64,000 bases of DNA. Source: Oscarella lobularis. Lineage: Eukaryota; Porifera; Homoscleromorpha; Homosclerophorida; Oscarellidae. Under the pieces are notes generated by a model. It did no database searches and was not told where the DNA came from. It saw nothing but the letters and a program-made list of their open reading frames with translations. The translations under genes were made by a program, and so were the position numbers. Each line of letters starts with the position of its first letter. The stretch's first letter is position 1. Positions 54,067 to 64,000 of the stretch are shown in pieces. The DNA lies in contig NC_089179.1 of the NCBI RefSeq assembly GCF_947507565.1, forward strand, positions 1,240,681 to 1,304,680, given 5' to 3'.

Positions 54067-57000
54067 TTATACTTTTCCAGAAAATTTATGATGCTGCGTG
54101 TAGTCACCAAACAGAGCCTTGAAAATTTCCTTTCCTGACTTATCGAGCGTTGTGTGGAGTAAAGCCAACTCGTGCTCTCGACACAAATCCAGCAAGGCGT
54201 AGATGCCGGGTAACAAAAGAGCCTAAAAGAACCCAGTTCACTACGTCGCATACGCGTACGCCTAAGAGAAAAACCGACCTTAGTGTCACTGCCAACCGAT
54301 TCATTTTGAACGGAGGCAATGAAGTCTGCAACCACGTAGGGAATATACTTTCCAAACGACTTGTTTCTGCTCATCTCCTGATAAATTCTAAACACATCAA
54401 TTCATATTTAGAAGGAAAATTTCTTAAGCCATTATCACCTCGCCAATAAATTGACCTCGTAGCAAGACCCACCACTTCCCAGCTCAAAAGCACACAGAAG
54501 CATTTCTTAGAAAAGAATGCTACACCAATGTGATGCGAATACCGTGACCTACTTTTGACGCATTGGATGAACGCTGAAACGGCTCCGACAACGGCATCTG
54601 CATGATGACGAAGCAGCATGTGAAGGACTTCACAGCAATTTTTAAAAGAACTGCTCGTTGTTGAAGACAGCTTCGCCACGAGACAACCGTGAAGCACAGT
54701 CACTGACGCACCGCCCATGAGGACCATCTAAAAATCTTTGTACCAGATAGCGTTTACACCTCGTTTTCCTTACCTTTCCTCGAGACAAAAACTGAGAAAA
54801 TAAACTTAATATTCTGGCTTCCAGTCGACTGTCGTCTTCTGCTGACTGAAGCACTTCCAAAAAGAGCAATATTGCCTGAAGAGGTAGGTCATGAATTACC
54901 GTTATCTACTAGTAGGTTATTTGAGGTCACCTTGGGAATTTCTCTAAATAGTATTTTCTGCACGTCTTCACTCTGATACTTCGCCTTTAGTAGGATCTCC
55001 CAAAGACAAACTGCTTGGCGAGGCGACAGCGTGGAGTAATTCATTTTTGCCGAGAGGCTCTCCAGGATAATTTCTGCCTCTTTTAGGCCAGCATTTTGAA
55101 GCATTCGGCTGATACATGCTTTGACAAGAGCTTCGTTAGGATTCCCAGCGATATTGCCATCTAATACAATGCTGGCCAGGCTCTGCCACGGCCTACTTCC
55201 ATCGTCGATCAATAGACGTAAGAAAGTCTTCCACAATGTAAAGACCGTTGCCTTTTGTCGTAGCGCAGCTATCCAAAGGACTCCTACGGACCATTCAGTT
55301 AGGCCGCCGTTTTTCTCTCCGTGCTTCAGGTGATCCATAGCGAAATCCAGCACACCGTTATCAAAGTGCTGTTCTCTTCTACAAATCAAAACTTATACGT
55401 GACAGATTTGTATACAATACAAGCTCTTACCCTAGCAACGCATTCAGAGCTTCGATTAACACGTACGTTTCCACCGAGTGCTCCAAAGCTGACGTTTCTT
55501 GCCCCTTGGCTGTTATAGTATTTGCAAGTTTTTGATGCAGGTTTGAGAAACAGTCAGCTACAGCTCTGCAAGAAGAATGCTTTGACTCATCGCCAGATCT
55601 AGCGACCTGTTGTCAAAAATTTGAGGTTTGTAAGGCGAAGCTCAGTATGCCGACTGCTTACAGTATAACAGGCGATGAGAATTGCATTGCAAATATCCAG
55701 TTGGACTGACGGAACTCTTTCAAATGTCGCCGTCTATAAATCAAAGGCTACGTTTACGAATGAAAATTGTTTTTTACGCATTTACACTTTCGGCAAATTT
55801 CACGACATCAAGAGCAAGCGATGCCTTCTGTACGGCAAACGTTGTCAGCCTACATAGAATTGCTCTGAGCTCATCTTTCTTTACGCCCTGAAGATCAAAG
55901 AAAAGTTAGTTAGGTAGTGTACCGTACACATACTGACCGGAACGCTATAGCAATGAGTGAAAAACTTCAAGAGAGGCTGCAAACGTGAAACGGCAACCTC
56001 CAGACAAATTGCATACTTCTTCGAATCAGCACATCTCAACAGTGCTTTCCAAACGGCGAAATAACGAGGATCGAGTGACTGATTGGCAAGCATCAGACCG
56101 ATTCCACATCCTAAAAGTCCCATGTAACAGAGAAGAAAATTCTCAGTCAAAAGAGAATCAAATGGAAGGTAATCAAAGACCTGAATAAAAGCAATCTATC
56201 CCATGCAATTTACAAGGCAATCTCGACCCGTACCTCCAGTAGGCGGCATATTGATTCCGAAGTTATCGATGACGAATGACTTGGTTGCCGCTTGGTACAC
56301 TTTGAAACAACTTCGCTTGCTTTCTTCGCAATGTCAGACCACCTGGACTCTAACACGTCTCGTAGTTTTTCTCTGAGGCCTTTAGTGCCGAGGCCAGTGG
56401 CTGTTAACGATTCAATGACATCGGCTTGCTCGTCGTCGCCACGCTTGGACGCTTTCTCAAATCGAGTCAGTAAAACGTTCAAAAGAGATAACGCTTCTGA
56501 GTCATTCGTCACCCTAAAAAACCCGTTATACAAACCAGTCTCGTCTTCTGAAAAATTACGTTTTGAGTACTGATACAAACTCTTCTATAAGAGACACGAT
56601 CAATGCCGATTGAACAACTCTAATTTCTTGAAAGACTGGAGACTGCATAAGGCACCGAATATCGAACAGCAAACTAGAAGATTAGGATTAAAAAAGATAT
56701 ACAATAGACTATGTCCCAACCTCTGATGAGAACTGTTTTTAAACACTTGAAGAATAAAAGCAGCGACTTTCGATATGTCATCCAAAGTCATGTATGAGAC
56801 TAGCAGTGGAAGATTACTTGCAAATAAACGCCAACAGGCCTCCACGAGGGTATGAGATTGGACGTTTTCAATCTGAAATAAGAAGTTTAATAACTAATAG
56901 CAGCGAGTCTCCTCCCTTAGTAAGAGCCATACCTGCCCATTCCAATCACAAGCACCAGGCGCAAGTCGAGTGAAATTACAAAGAAAGCTTGTAGCATTTC

Positions 57001-60000
57001 CTAAAACACCCACGTCCACCACTTGGTCATCGACGTCCAAGCAGCGTCTGACAAACTGAACGCTTAGACGACTCTAAGTTCAAGCATATCGTGCTGGTAA
57101 CGTTATGGTATGGCGTAGCATACCAGAAAGTAGTATAATCTTGGCTGATTCAGGAAGTCGTTGCCTTCACAAGGCAAATCAAGATTTTGCAACCATAAAC
57201 TGCCTAATTCGGGTCGCCACGCCAACTTGGGAAGTTCTGCTTCTAAGCGTTTCACTATTTGAGGCTGGAGATGACTCAGCATCGAAAGCAAGTTAAGGAG
57301 CGCACTATACAGATGTAAGTAACAGTGTACAGCACCCAAATCCTAAGAGATAGAAAAAGACGATCGTTATAAACTAAATTCGGGTTCTCTCTCACTTGTG
57401 TTGTATTGAAGCACTCTGCTAGTGAAGGGAGAGTACACCCAATCGTTTCGTCAATTAATTTCGCTATTGAATCTCTGTGGGAGATTGCCACACTTCCCAG
57501 AGACGCTCGTTCAAGCAGCAAGCAAAGCAGTCGGCTGGCCAACCAAGCGTGTTTGGTTTGGAACGATGTCTTCCCTGCCAATGTCTTCCGTTTTTTTGAA
57601 GGAGGAGGGCTGGAAATATCTGACAAAGGCAAGTTCACTAGTGACAGGAGCTGAGCTGCTTTAGTCATACTCTCTGATTCTGAACCAGTAAACGATTTCA
57701 AGTGTGTAATTAGCGATCGCCAAACTTCCTCCACTTGACTCAGTGGCATCACCTCGAAGATATTTTGCAGCCTAAAATCATATGAAGAACGGAGAGAGCG
57801 GCTAAAATCTTCTCACTTTTGAACAACGCGCAATGGAAGATATTCCGGGTTTCTACTCTTTAACAATTTATTAAAAAGAACGTGAATCTGTGCAGGCAGA
57901 AAAATAAAACGCAGAGTCATCCCAACCGATATCCCCTCTCTTGCCTGATTCAATTTCCCATAGACGTCAATGAGCGAAGATACGAAATCAAGAAGCAGGC
58001 CATTCTACATAGAAGACTTGCAAGCGAATGCAACACACAAAATATGTACTGTAGATACGATCGTTTGTGGATCTAGACACTTCTCCCAGCACTTGGTCAC
58101 ACAATCCTCAACAGTACAGTGATCCAATTCAATCAGCGCCTGAAGACAAGCATACTGAAATTGATTTCCTTGCACCCACCTAAAAGTTCATGCTGAAAGC
58201 AGTACCCCAAGAAAAATTTTACAGAGGCGAGGTTGCCTAACTTTAGTTTAGTAAGAGGTCTGGCCCACGCGAGACTAGTAATTGAAAATGTTGGGAAACT
58301 GAGTTTTTACTTGTTAAATCTGGCGGTAAACTGTAAAAAGGAAGTTCCTTTGCCTATGAAGTCTGAAGGTTTGGATAAAGGACTGCTATAGTCGTGGATT
58401 TGGGCGAAGGGCCCCCCCCTTGGGGGTAAAAGCTTACAGACTCGTCGTTTGACCGCGAGAAGCTCAAAAACGCGTCTTCTCGCATAGAGAACTTTAAACG
58501 TAGCTAGACTATCCGTTTCTCGTCAAATTACCTAACCAATTGACAGGGTATATGATACTGTGCACGTTTCAAAATGCGCGTGATGCCATAAAATGATGTG
58601 GCATCTCACCTACGTCGAAAAAGACGCGACACGGGCCGTCATAGCGTTTTAGAAGTATGGGTCAGCGATAGGCGAGTGAGGGTCAGGGCCAACGTACCCA
58701 TGCCGACCCATGTGGACAGAACTCTGGACAACCACCGGAGACACCTAGACTAGACAGAAACTCACTTTCCAGAACTCAGTTGACGAGCTACAGTCTTTAG
58801 CCATTCTAGTTGCAGGCCACTTCCTGACACGTCAGCGACAACCTGCAGAAACTTCAGGGCACTTGATCACACGACAAACGCTCTTACGTTATAAACTCTG
58901 AACGAATTTAATAGGAAAATAATTCGCTGAAGCGATCTGAGCTGCACTGTTTGGTCTTCTTTGCCGACGTCATCATTCAGGAGTTCAGCCGAAGAGCAAA
59001 GTGCTTTCACAAACTGAAATTTCGATGACGGATTTTGATTTCTGCAAGCAAAAACACGTCAGTGAAAGGCTCTCTTAGATGACATTCGCACTTGGCAGCT
59101 TGTAGATAGGATTTGCATAAAACGGGAAGGATATCAAAGATAGCCTAGAGAAAAAGAAGGTAATCATTAATTAATTTTGAATAAAAAACACGTACGTCAG
59201 GACAGTGCGAGAAAGCGTTTCTTGTAGCGGAAAAGAAGTGCCTGCAATAGGATGCTGATCCTTTTGCATCTTCTCTTTCGCTGCTTTCGATAGCCGATGA
59301 ATAAACAGCCAGATGATTTCTGAGAAAGCAGGAATTCCCCGCTACATGTTGAGAGACTCGATTGACGGCTTACGCGTGAAAAAAACTGCTGCACAATATC
59401 GATTCCACTTGAGCCACAACGGATCGAGCAGTTGGAGCATCAGGTTGCAAGATGAGACGCCGTCTCAATCGAATGCACGGAATCATTAGTTGCTCGCACG
59501 CGTAGATAAATACCTAAAGACCGAGAAACCATCCATCCATTCGAGGCCCTCTTCCCGTCTCCGTCTTCATGCCTTCTTCAAATTGGCTTGTTTTCCCAGG
59601 ATCTGCGTGTAAATGTTTAACACGGAATGTACGACGCTGATCATATTCTCATTTTGAATGCATGTGAGGAAAGTGAGTTTCACGACGACGACAGCCAATG
59701 GAGCCTCGCAAAGAATAGCCTTCAATTTTAAAAACAACAGAGCCAGCCCACTTACAAATGCCTCGAATTTGGTGTCCATCAGTTGGGACAGAGAAGGATT
59801 GTCACAAAGCAGCTTGCAAACGTCGAGAGCAGGTCGCAAGTAGGCGAGCGAAACATCGTTCTCTTTCAACGCCTTTTCGACCAATTGAGTTAGAACCTAC
59901 GGAATCAATCAATAAATCGATTAATCAATTTACATATACATGCAGTTACGTGAATCGTCTTCTGCTTGACACTGTACTTGGACGGTTTTTCGTTCATTAC

Positions 60001-60284
60001 GACTGATGATAGAGCATTTTCGTACAATTTCCACACAGCTGCCTGATCGTCGTCGCTCGTCTGCTCGTGTCGCTCTCTTTTGGCACTGGCAGCCAGCTCC
60101 TCGCCCATCCAGTCGAGTAAGACCTGATACTTGTTGGGGAAAACAACTTCCGACGAACGCCAGGCGTAATGAGCGAGCTGAGCGCGAGATTTTAGCGATA
60201 GTCGCGTATTCCACAGAGACGCTCGCAAGCCTAATCTTGAAGCAGTTAGAAAAAGCGTATTCGTTGCAGAAACGTACCCCTCAT
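54067..60284 (-). CDS. URB2: Unhealthy ribosome biogenesis protein 2 homologue
   Basis: Large nucleolar helical-repeat protein needed for 60S ribosome biogenesis. The start at ATG 60284 (ATG AGG plus an intron) gives MRGLRASLWNTRLSLKSRAQ then LAHYAWRSSEVVFPNKYQVL and LDWMGEEL, aligning with the URB2 N terminus. About 20 exons follow, rich in leucine helices (DNPSLSQLMDTKFEAFVSGL, LIDDGSRPWQSLASIVLDGN). The C-terminal exon LCREHELALLHTTLDKSGKE then IFKALFGDYTQHHKFSGKV has the typical URB2 end. The stop TAA is 54069-54067. The middle is poorly conserved and exon boundaries there are approximate. A long intron at about 58190-58760 holds only low-complexity sequence. Confidence 0.75.
58190..58760. 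other. Long URB2 intron
   Basis: About 570 bp without a coding frame, in contrast to 50-100 nt introns elsewhere in URB2. It has a C8 run with GGGGG nearby at 58409-58424. Otherwise nothing recognised. Confidence 0.4.
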
Positions 60285-60426
60285 CAGCTAAGAAGCACTT
60301 TTCGGCTTTTTGGAGGCAACGTGCTAGAAGTCAATATTTAGCGTCACGTGTTTATTGATTCTTAGACACAAGGTGTTTTATTGGGGAAAGGCTAGACCGA
60401 CACAAGGAGGTAATGCATCGAACCTA

Positions 60427-61898
60427 TTACTGCTCTTTAGTGAGGTCATTTTTAAAGGCTTGAATCGATCGGGTGATACGCACGCCGACTGCTTCTTTTT
60501 CTCCGGGCCGTGCCTGTCTCAGATGGACGCACTTGAGAAATAGTCCCTTGTCAAGATTGCCGACACATCTTGAAGATAGAAAAATGACTCGATAAAAACT
60601 TTATCAATGTACAATCTACCTGTACAATTTTCCGGGAGTCAGTTGAGGCAAGGGATGGTCCTAAATTACATCATACAAATTACAAAGAAAACTCAGTACA
60701 AGCACCGCTATACCATCTCCCAATATTGACATCTATATGAAAACAATGCAATAACTCGAAATAAAAGCCCAAACTCGTACCGTAGTGATCCAGTTTGATC
60801 TCTTATGGTGAAGATTTTTGACACGCCGTCTTCACCGTCTCTAATCAGCCCTTGCACGTAGCCTACAAGACAAAGTGCATCTTAATAAACTAGTGGCCCC
60901 TTTTCTCTTCCCATTGAACGCTTACCGAAGATTTCAATAAGTACTGTCGCGCTGCTTTCTTTCCAAAATTTCAATGACTCGACATTGGAACTGACCATAT
61001 GAACTTGAGTGCCCTGACTCATTGGAGCAAACGCGTCTTCCTCCTTCTCCTTTGTAGGAAGACCTTTTCTGCTGCCAGCATCACTCTCAATAGGCGGCCC
61101 ATCAGACTGCTATAACGCATATTTGAAAAATCAATGACGGATACATACTGACTCACCCTACTATTCATATACTGATACATGGTTCTCTCTTTACGCTTTG
61201 GTAGATTTCCAGGATAAGAGCCAGATGGTCCACCACGCTTCATTGTCATTGCTGACTGCTGAGGTTCATAAGACGATATGCACATTTCCGATCTCTGAAA
61301 TCCCGGCTCTTCTTCCTTGATGTCATCTTCATAAGGCATTCGCGACGAATAGCGAGAAGCGTGCGTGTGAGGCCCGGCTGACTTGCTTGCCGACGATCCT
61401 CCATATCCATAAGAGGACGAAGCTCCGCCCATGTGGTAGTGTGACTGAGCCGAAGTAAAGGGCAAGGGCGGGTCGGCTGGATCCAACACAAGATCATCTG
61501 AATCAAACCTAAAAATAAGTCTAATTTAAAAATTTAATAATTAAAATTAAAAATTTAATTTTTTCACCCGCTCTGGTTATGCGGCCAATTGAATTGCGGC
61601 CCGGCCATCTGGTTTTTGAAATTCGACGACGATGAGAAAAACCATGGTGGGTTCATTCGCTGCTGTTGGTTCGAGTCGTCGTCGCCGAGTCTTCTATTTC
61701 TGAAGTTTGGCGGTTGCTGCGTCGGTTGAGGCGGTGGAGGCTCGTTCGGATGAGCGATAACGGCCTGACGCTGCTTCTTCTTGCTGTTGAATATCGGAAC
61801 GAAGGCTTTGTCTGAGAGAAAACGACGTTCGGGCGACGGAATCGTGAATGAGAGAACCGTTGTGATTCTAAATTAAGCCTACTTGGTCGCTTGCTCAT
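60427..61898 (-). CDS. SPATA22: SPATA22-like meiotic recombination factor
   Basis: Partner of MEIOB in the meiosis-specific RPA-like ssDNA-binding complex. The first exon (ATG 61898) splices MSKRP to NKAFVPIFNSKKKQRQAV, matching the VPLFNxKKRxRQP N-terminal motif of SPATA22. A Gln/Pro- and Ser-rich middle part (HYHMGGASSSYGYGGSSASK) precedes the conserved C-terminal OB-type domain: VSSNVESLKFWKESSATVLI, GYVQGLIRDGEDGVSKIFTI, RDQTGSLRCQYWEMDHPLPQ, LTPGKLYRCVGNLDKGLFLK and CVHLRQARPGEKEA. Stop TAA 60429-60427. About nine exons. Sits tail-to-head with URB2, 142 bp apart. Confidence 0.8.
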
Positions 61899-62044
61899 AT
61901 TGAGAGTGCGTACGAGACGGCGGGGAGCTTGGCAATTGAAGAATCGCAAAACCAGTCATTTCGTCCGGATCCGGGGTGCCTAAGGTGACAACGCACGCTG
62001 TGATGGTGGGCGTGATGGTGTGGCGGTAAATTGAAAATTTGCAT

Positions 62045-64000
62045 CTATCGTAGATATGACCACACAAACCAAACCATTAGCAGCATTATGCCTGTTAGTG
62101 CTACTGGAACGCCAGTCAATTCAAATAAACTTATCGTTGATCCGTAGTACTTGACACGACAGCAAGCCAGAGAGGACTCAGCAGAATTTAGTTCTACAGA
62201 AAAAAAGATATAAAAAGCGTTGCGTCAGTGCCACCACCGACGTACCGTTGTGAAGTCTAATAGTCAACATTCGAACTCTTGTCACAAGATCAGAAACTTT
62301 ACTGGTCACTTCAACGAGTCTGCATGATTTCACAGCGCCTTTTGCTACGTGTCATTTCTCTAACCGCTCTGGTTACCTGCTAAATTTCAGGTTGGAAATC
62401 AGCGTGTCAACTTTCTTGCGGAAATCTTCCAAGTCATCCCACAGCCGATCCACAAGTTGTTCGTTTCGATTGCTGCATAGAAGAGAGAAGACGTGAGTAC
62501 AAATAAGAGACGCGCTTTCACCAAACGAGCGTACCTGTCGACCATATGGTGATCACTTTCGTCTTCATGAAGATCGTGAATGTGAGTCTGTGAAATCAAA
62601 ACTAAACACTGGAGTCTATATGGGGGCGCAACAAATGAAACGAACGGCTGAGAAATCTCTGAGGTGCTTTTCGGCGCCGGTAAGAGTATCGAAAATATGA
62701 TGCAACTGACTGAGAATGCTGTTTCGCTGTGCCATAATCTCGTAATGTCGAGACAGCTGGCTCGTTCCAGAAAATGGAGTAAATGGGTGAAAGCTACGAG
62801 AAAGATATCCAGCTCGTTAGCAGAACAACTATGTTTTCACTGACCCCACAGCCCAAAGGTAGTCCGTCTCTGTTTGACCAGCAATTTCCGAATAGTGAAG
62901 ATGCGCAGGAGCAATGGAACCGAGAGAAGACGTCAATCCAGCCAGAACACTTTGAGTGACTACGCAACGTCAAAAAAAGGAGAAATAAATCAATAGATCC
63001 CACTCACCATCTTCGACGTCCATTGGAAGAATTTCATCTCCAACAAAATACGGAAGAAAGGTGCCATCGCTTTTAGGTGAATGCAATACCAGTACGGAAT
63101 TGGAAGACCTTAGCCGTGATGAAATAATTTTATTTCCTACATAAGCCTTTCTTTCCTCACCAGTCAAGCTTTGATTCCATGTCCAGGAGGAGACCGTCTC
63201 CTAACGACGACACGCTGAAGACGTAAACGGGTACGACTCGCGATCCTTCGGATTGAATCAATTTCACGTAGCGCTGTAGCTTGTTGAGTACGTCAGGCGA
63301 AATCCCATCAAAGCTAGAAAAGCTGTCGCGAGCCTAAAGAGGAAGCAAAGAATGCAGAAAGAGATCAATAGGTACACGCTAGGCTCACGGGAGGAAAGAA
63401 GTCTTTGTGATCGCTGAGGAGACCCTCGGCTAAAAGGTCCTAGAAAAGTCTTGTAAATGAAAAAGCTTAGATATTTGGCATCGCTTGCGTGTGTGTGATG
63501 AAGCTCTTTAAGCAAAACTTTGCCAGATACAAAGCGTTTTGAAGACGAGCAGTTTCTAAACATCAAGTAATAATAATACTACGTCAAAATCGGCGTTGAA
63601 TAAGATATACGTTGAAGAGCAGAAAGCTTCCTCTCTGATTGCCTTATGAATTGCTACCGTCATCATGGGATGATCGTGGAGACTGTAGTCACCAATCACA
63701 AGGTTCACCTCTTGTTCACCAGAAAGCAGTTTCCTCTAGGAAATAGAAGTCAGAAAAATCTATCAAACATTTGGCCTGAAGTTCATCTGACAATTGTTCT
63801 TTTGACAAGAGGTACGTCAATACTGAACTTGCTAAAGCAGATAGCTGTCAATTTGCCTGCACGTTTCCATAAAATCATACGTTACCTAGCTTTGAAACTT
63901 TCTCTGAGTACCAATATGGGAACAAGCACCTAAAGAGACGCATCTCTAAAGACAAAAAGATTCGAGCGACCTTTTCTTACTCGCTTTGCGAACGTCGGTT
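62045..64000 (-). CDS. Conserved single-pass membrane protein, plant At5g58100/At3g28720-like (partial)
   Basis: The 3' part of a gene that continues past the right edge. Exons read VNLVIGDYSLHDHPMMTVAI, FDGISPDVLNKLQRYVKLIQ, RVVPVYVFSVSSLGDGLLLD, then SVLVLHSPKSDGTFLPYFVG. The most conserved block is SQSVLAGLTSSLGSIAPAHL ... TETDYLWAVG-FHPFTPFSGTSQLS and QRNSILSQLHHIFDTL. From memory, this Trp-x-x-G-x-HPF-PFS-TSQ(L/I)S block is characteristic of an uncharacterised plant membrane-protein family (At5g58100/At3g28720, pollen exine); treat that as inference. The end is a TM segment (FELTGVPVALTGIMLLMVWF) and a short VWSYLR tail, stop 62047-62045. Function unknown; probably ER/secretory. Confidence 0.55.

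Overview
This is a gene-dense, intron-rich eukaryotic nuclear window with short (about 45-120 nt) GT..AG introns and very small intergenic gaps. The gene set is animal: HNF1-type POU-homeobox, KSR, an ankyrin/ZU5/Death-domain adaptor, SRCR scavenger receptor, HDAC6, SUCO, XRRA1, SPATA22. Small intergenic distances, an SRCR receptor, a Frizzled-class 7TM protein without a recognisable Wnt-binding domain and an HDAC6 with a single catalytic domain point to an early-branching metazoan, most likely a sponge (perhaps homoscleromorph). That assignment is inference; there is no rRNA or mitochondrial marker here.

Layout. 1-6.7 kb: start of a membrane glycosyltransferase-like gene (-), ADO thiol dioxygenase (+), KSR scaffold (+). 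7.1-16.1 kb: SUCO SUN-domain protein (-) head-to-head with HDAC6 (+), then HNF1 (+). 16.4-23.1 kb: MFSD10 transporter (-) head-to-head with the exosome nuclease DIS3L (+), then UQCR10 (-). 23.4-28.4 kb: a Death-ankyrin-ZU5/UPA-Death adaptor (+) and NDUFS8 (+). 28.6-38.2 kb: two full Patched-domain (RND) transporters and a broken third copy (all -) around XRRA1 (+). 38.3-42.1 kb: HSD17B10 (+), a small spliced membrane protein (-), a block of tandem DNA/RNA hairpins, and an unrecognised four-exon gene (-). 42.5-54 kb: Frizzled-like receptor (+), CUEDC1 (-), secreted PLD-like protein (-), an unresolved gene (-), an intronless eight-SRCR scavenger receptor (+), RPP30 (+). 54-64 kb: URB2 (-), SPATA22 (-), and a conserved membrane protein related to an uncharacterised plant family (-, runs off the right edge).

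Functional themes are housekeeping RNA processing (DIS3L, RPP30, URB2), mitochondrial function (NDUFS8, UQCR10, HSD17B10), Ras/MAPK scaffolding (KSR), and surface or innate-type recognition (SRCR receptor, Death/ZU5 adaptor, Frizzled-like 7TM, PTCHD transporters). Many neighbours are divergently arranged with 70-120 bp between start codons, so shared bidirectional promoters are likely. The most unusual items are the Death-ANK-ZU5-UPA-Death protein, the intronless collagen/8xSRCR type II receptor, the Frizzled-like receptor, the hairpin array at 40.5-40.9 kb, and two small genes recovered only by splicing. Exon joins were worked out by hand from splice sites and reading phase, so gene ends are more reliable than every internal junction.
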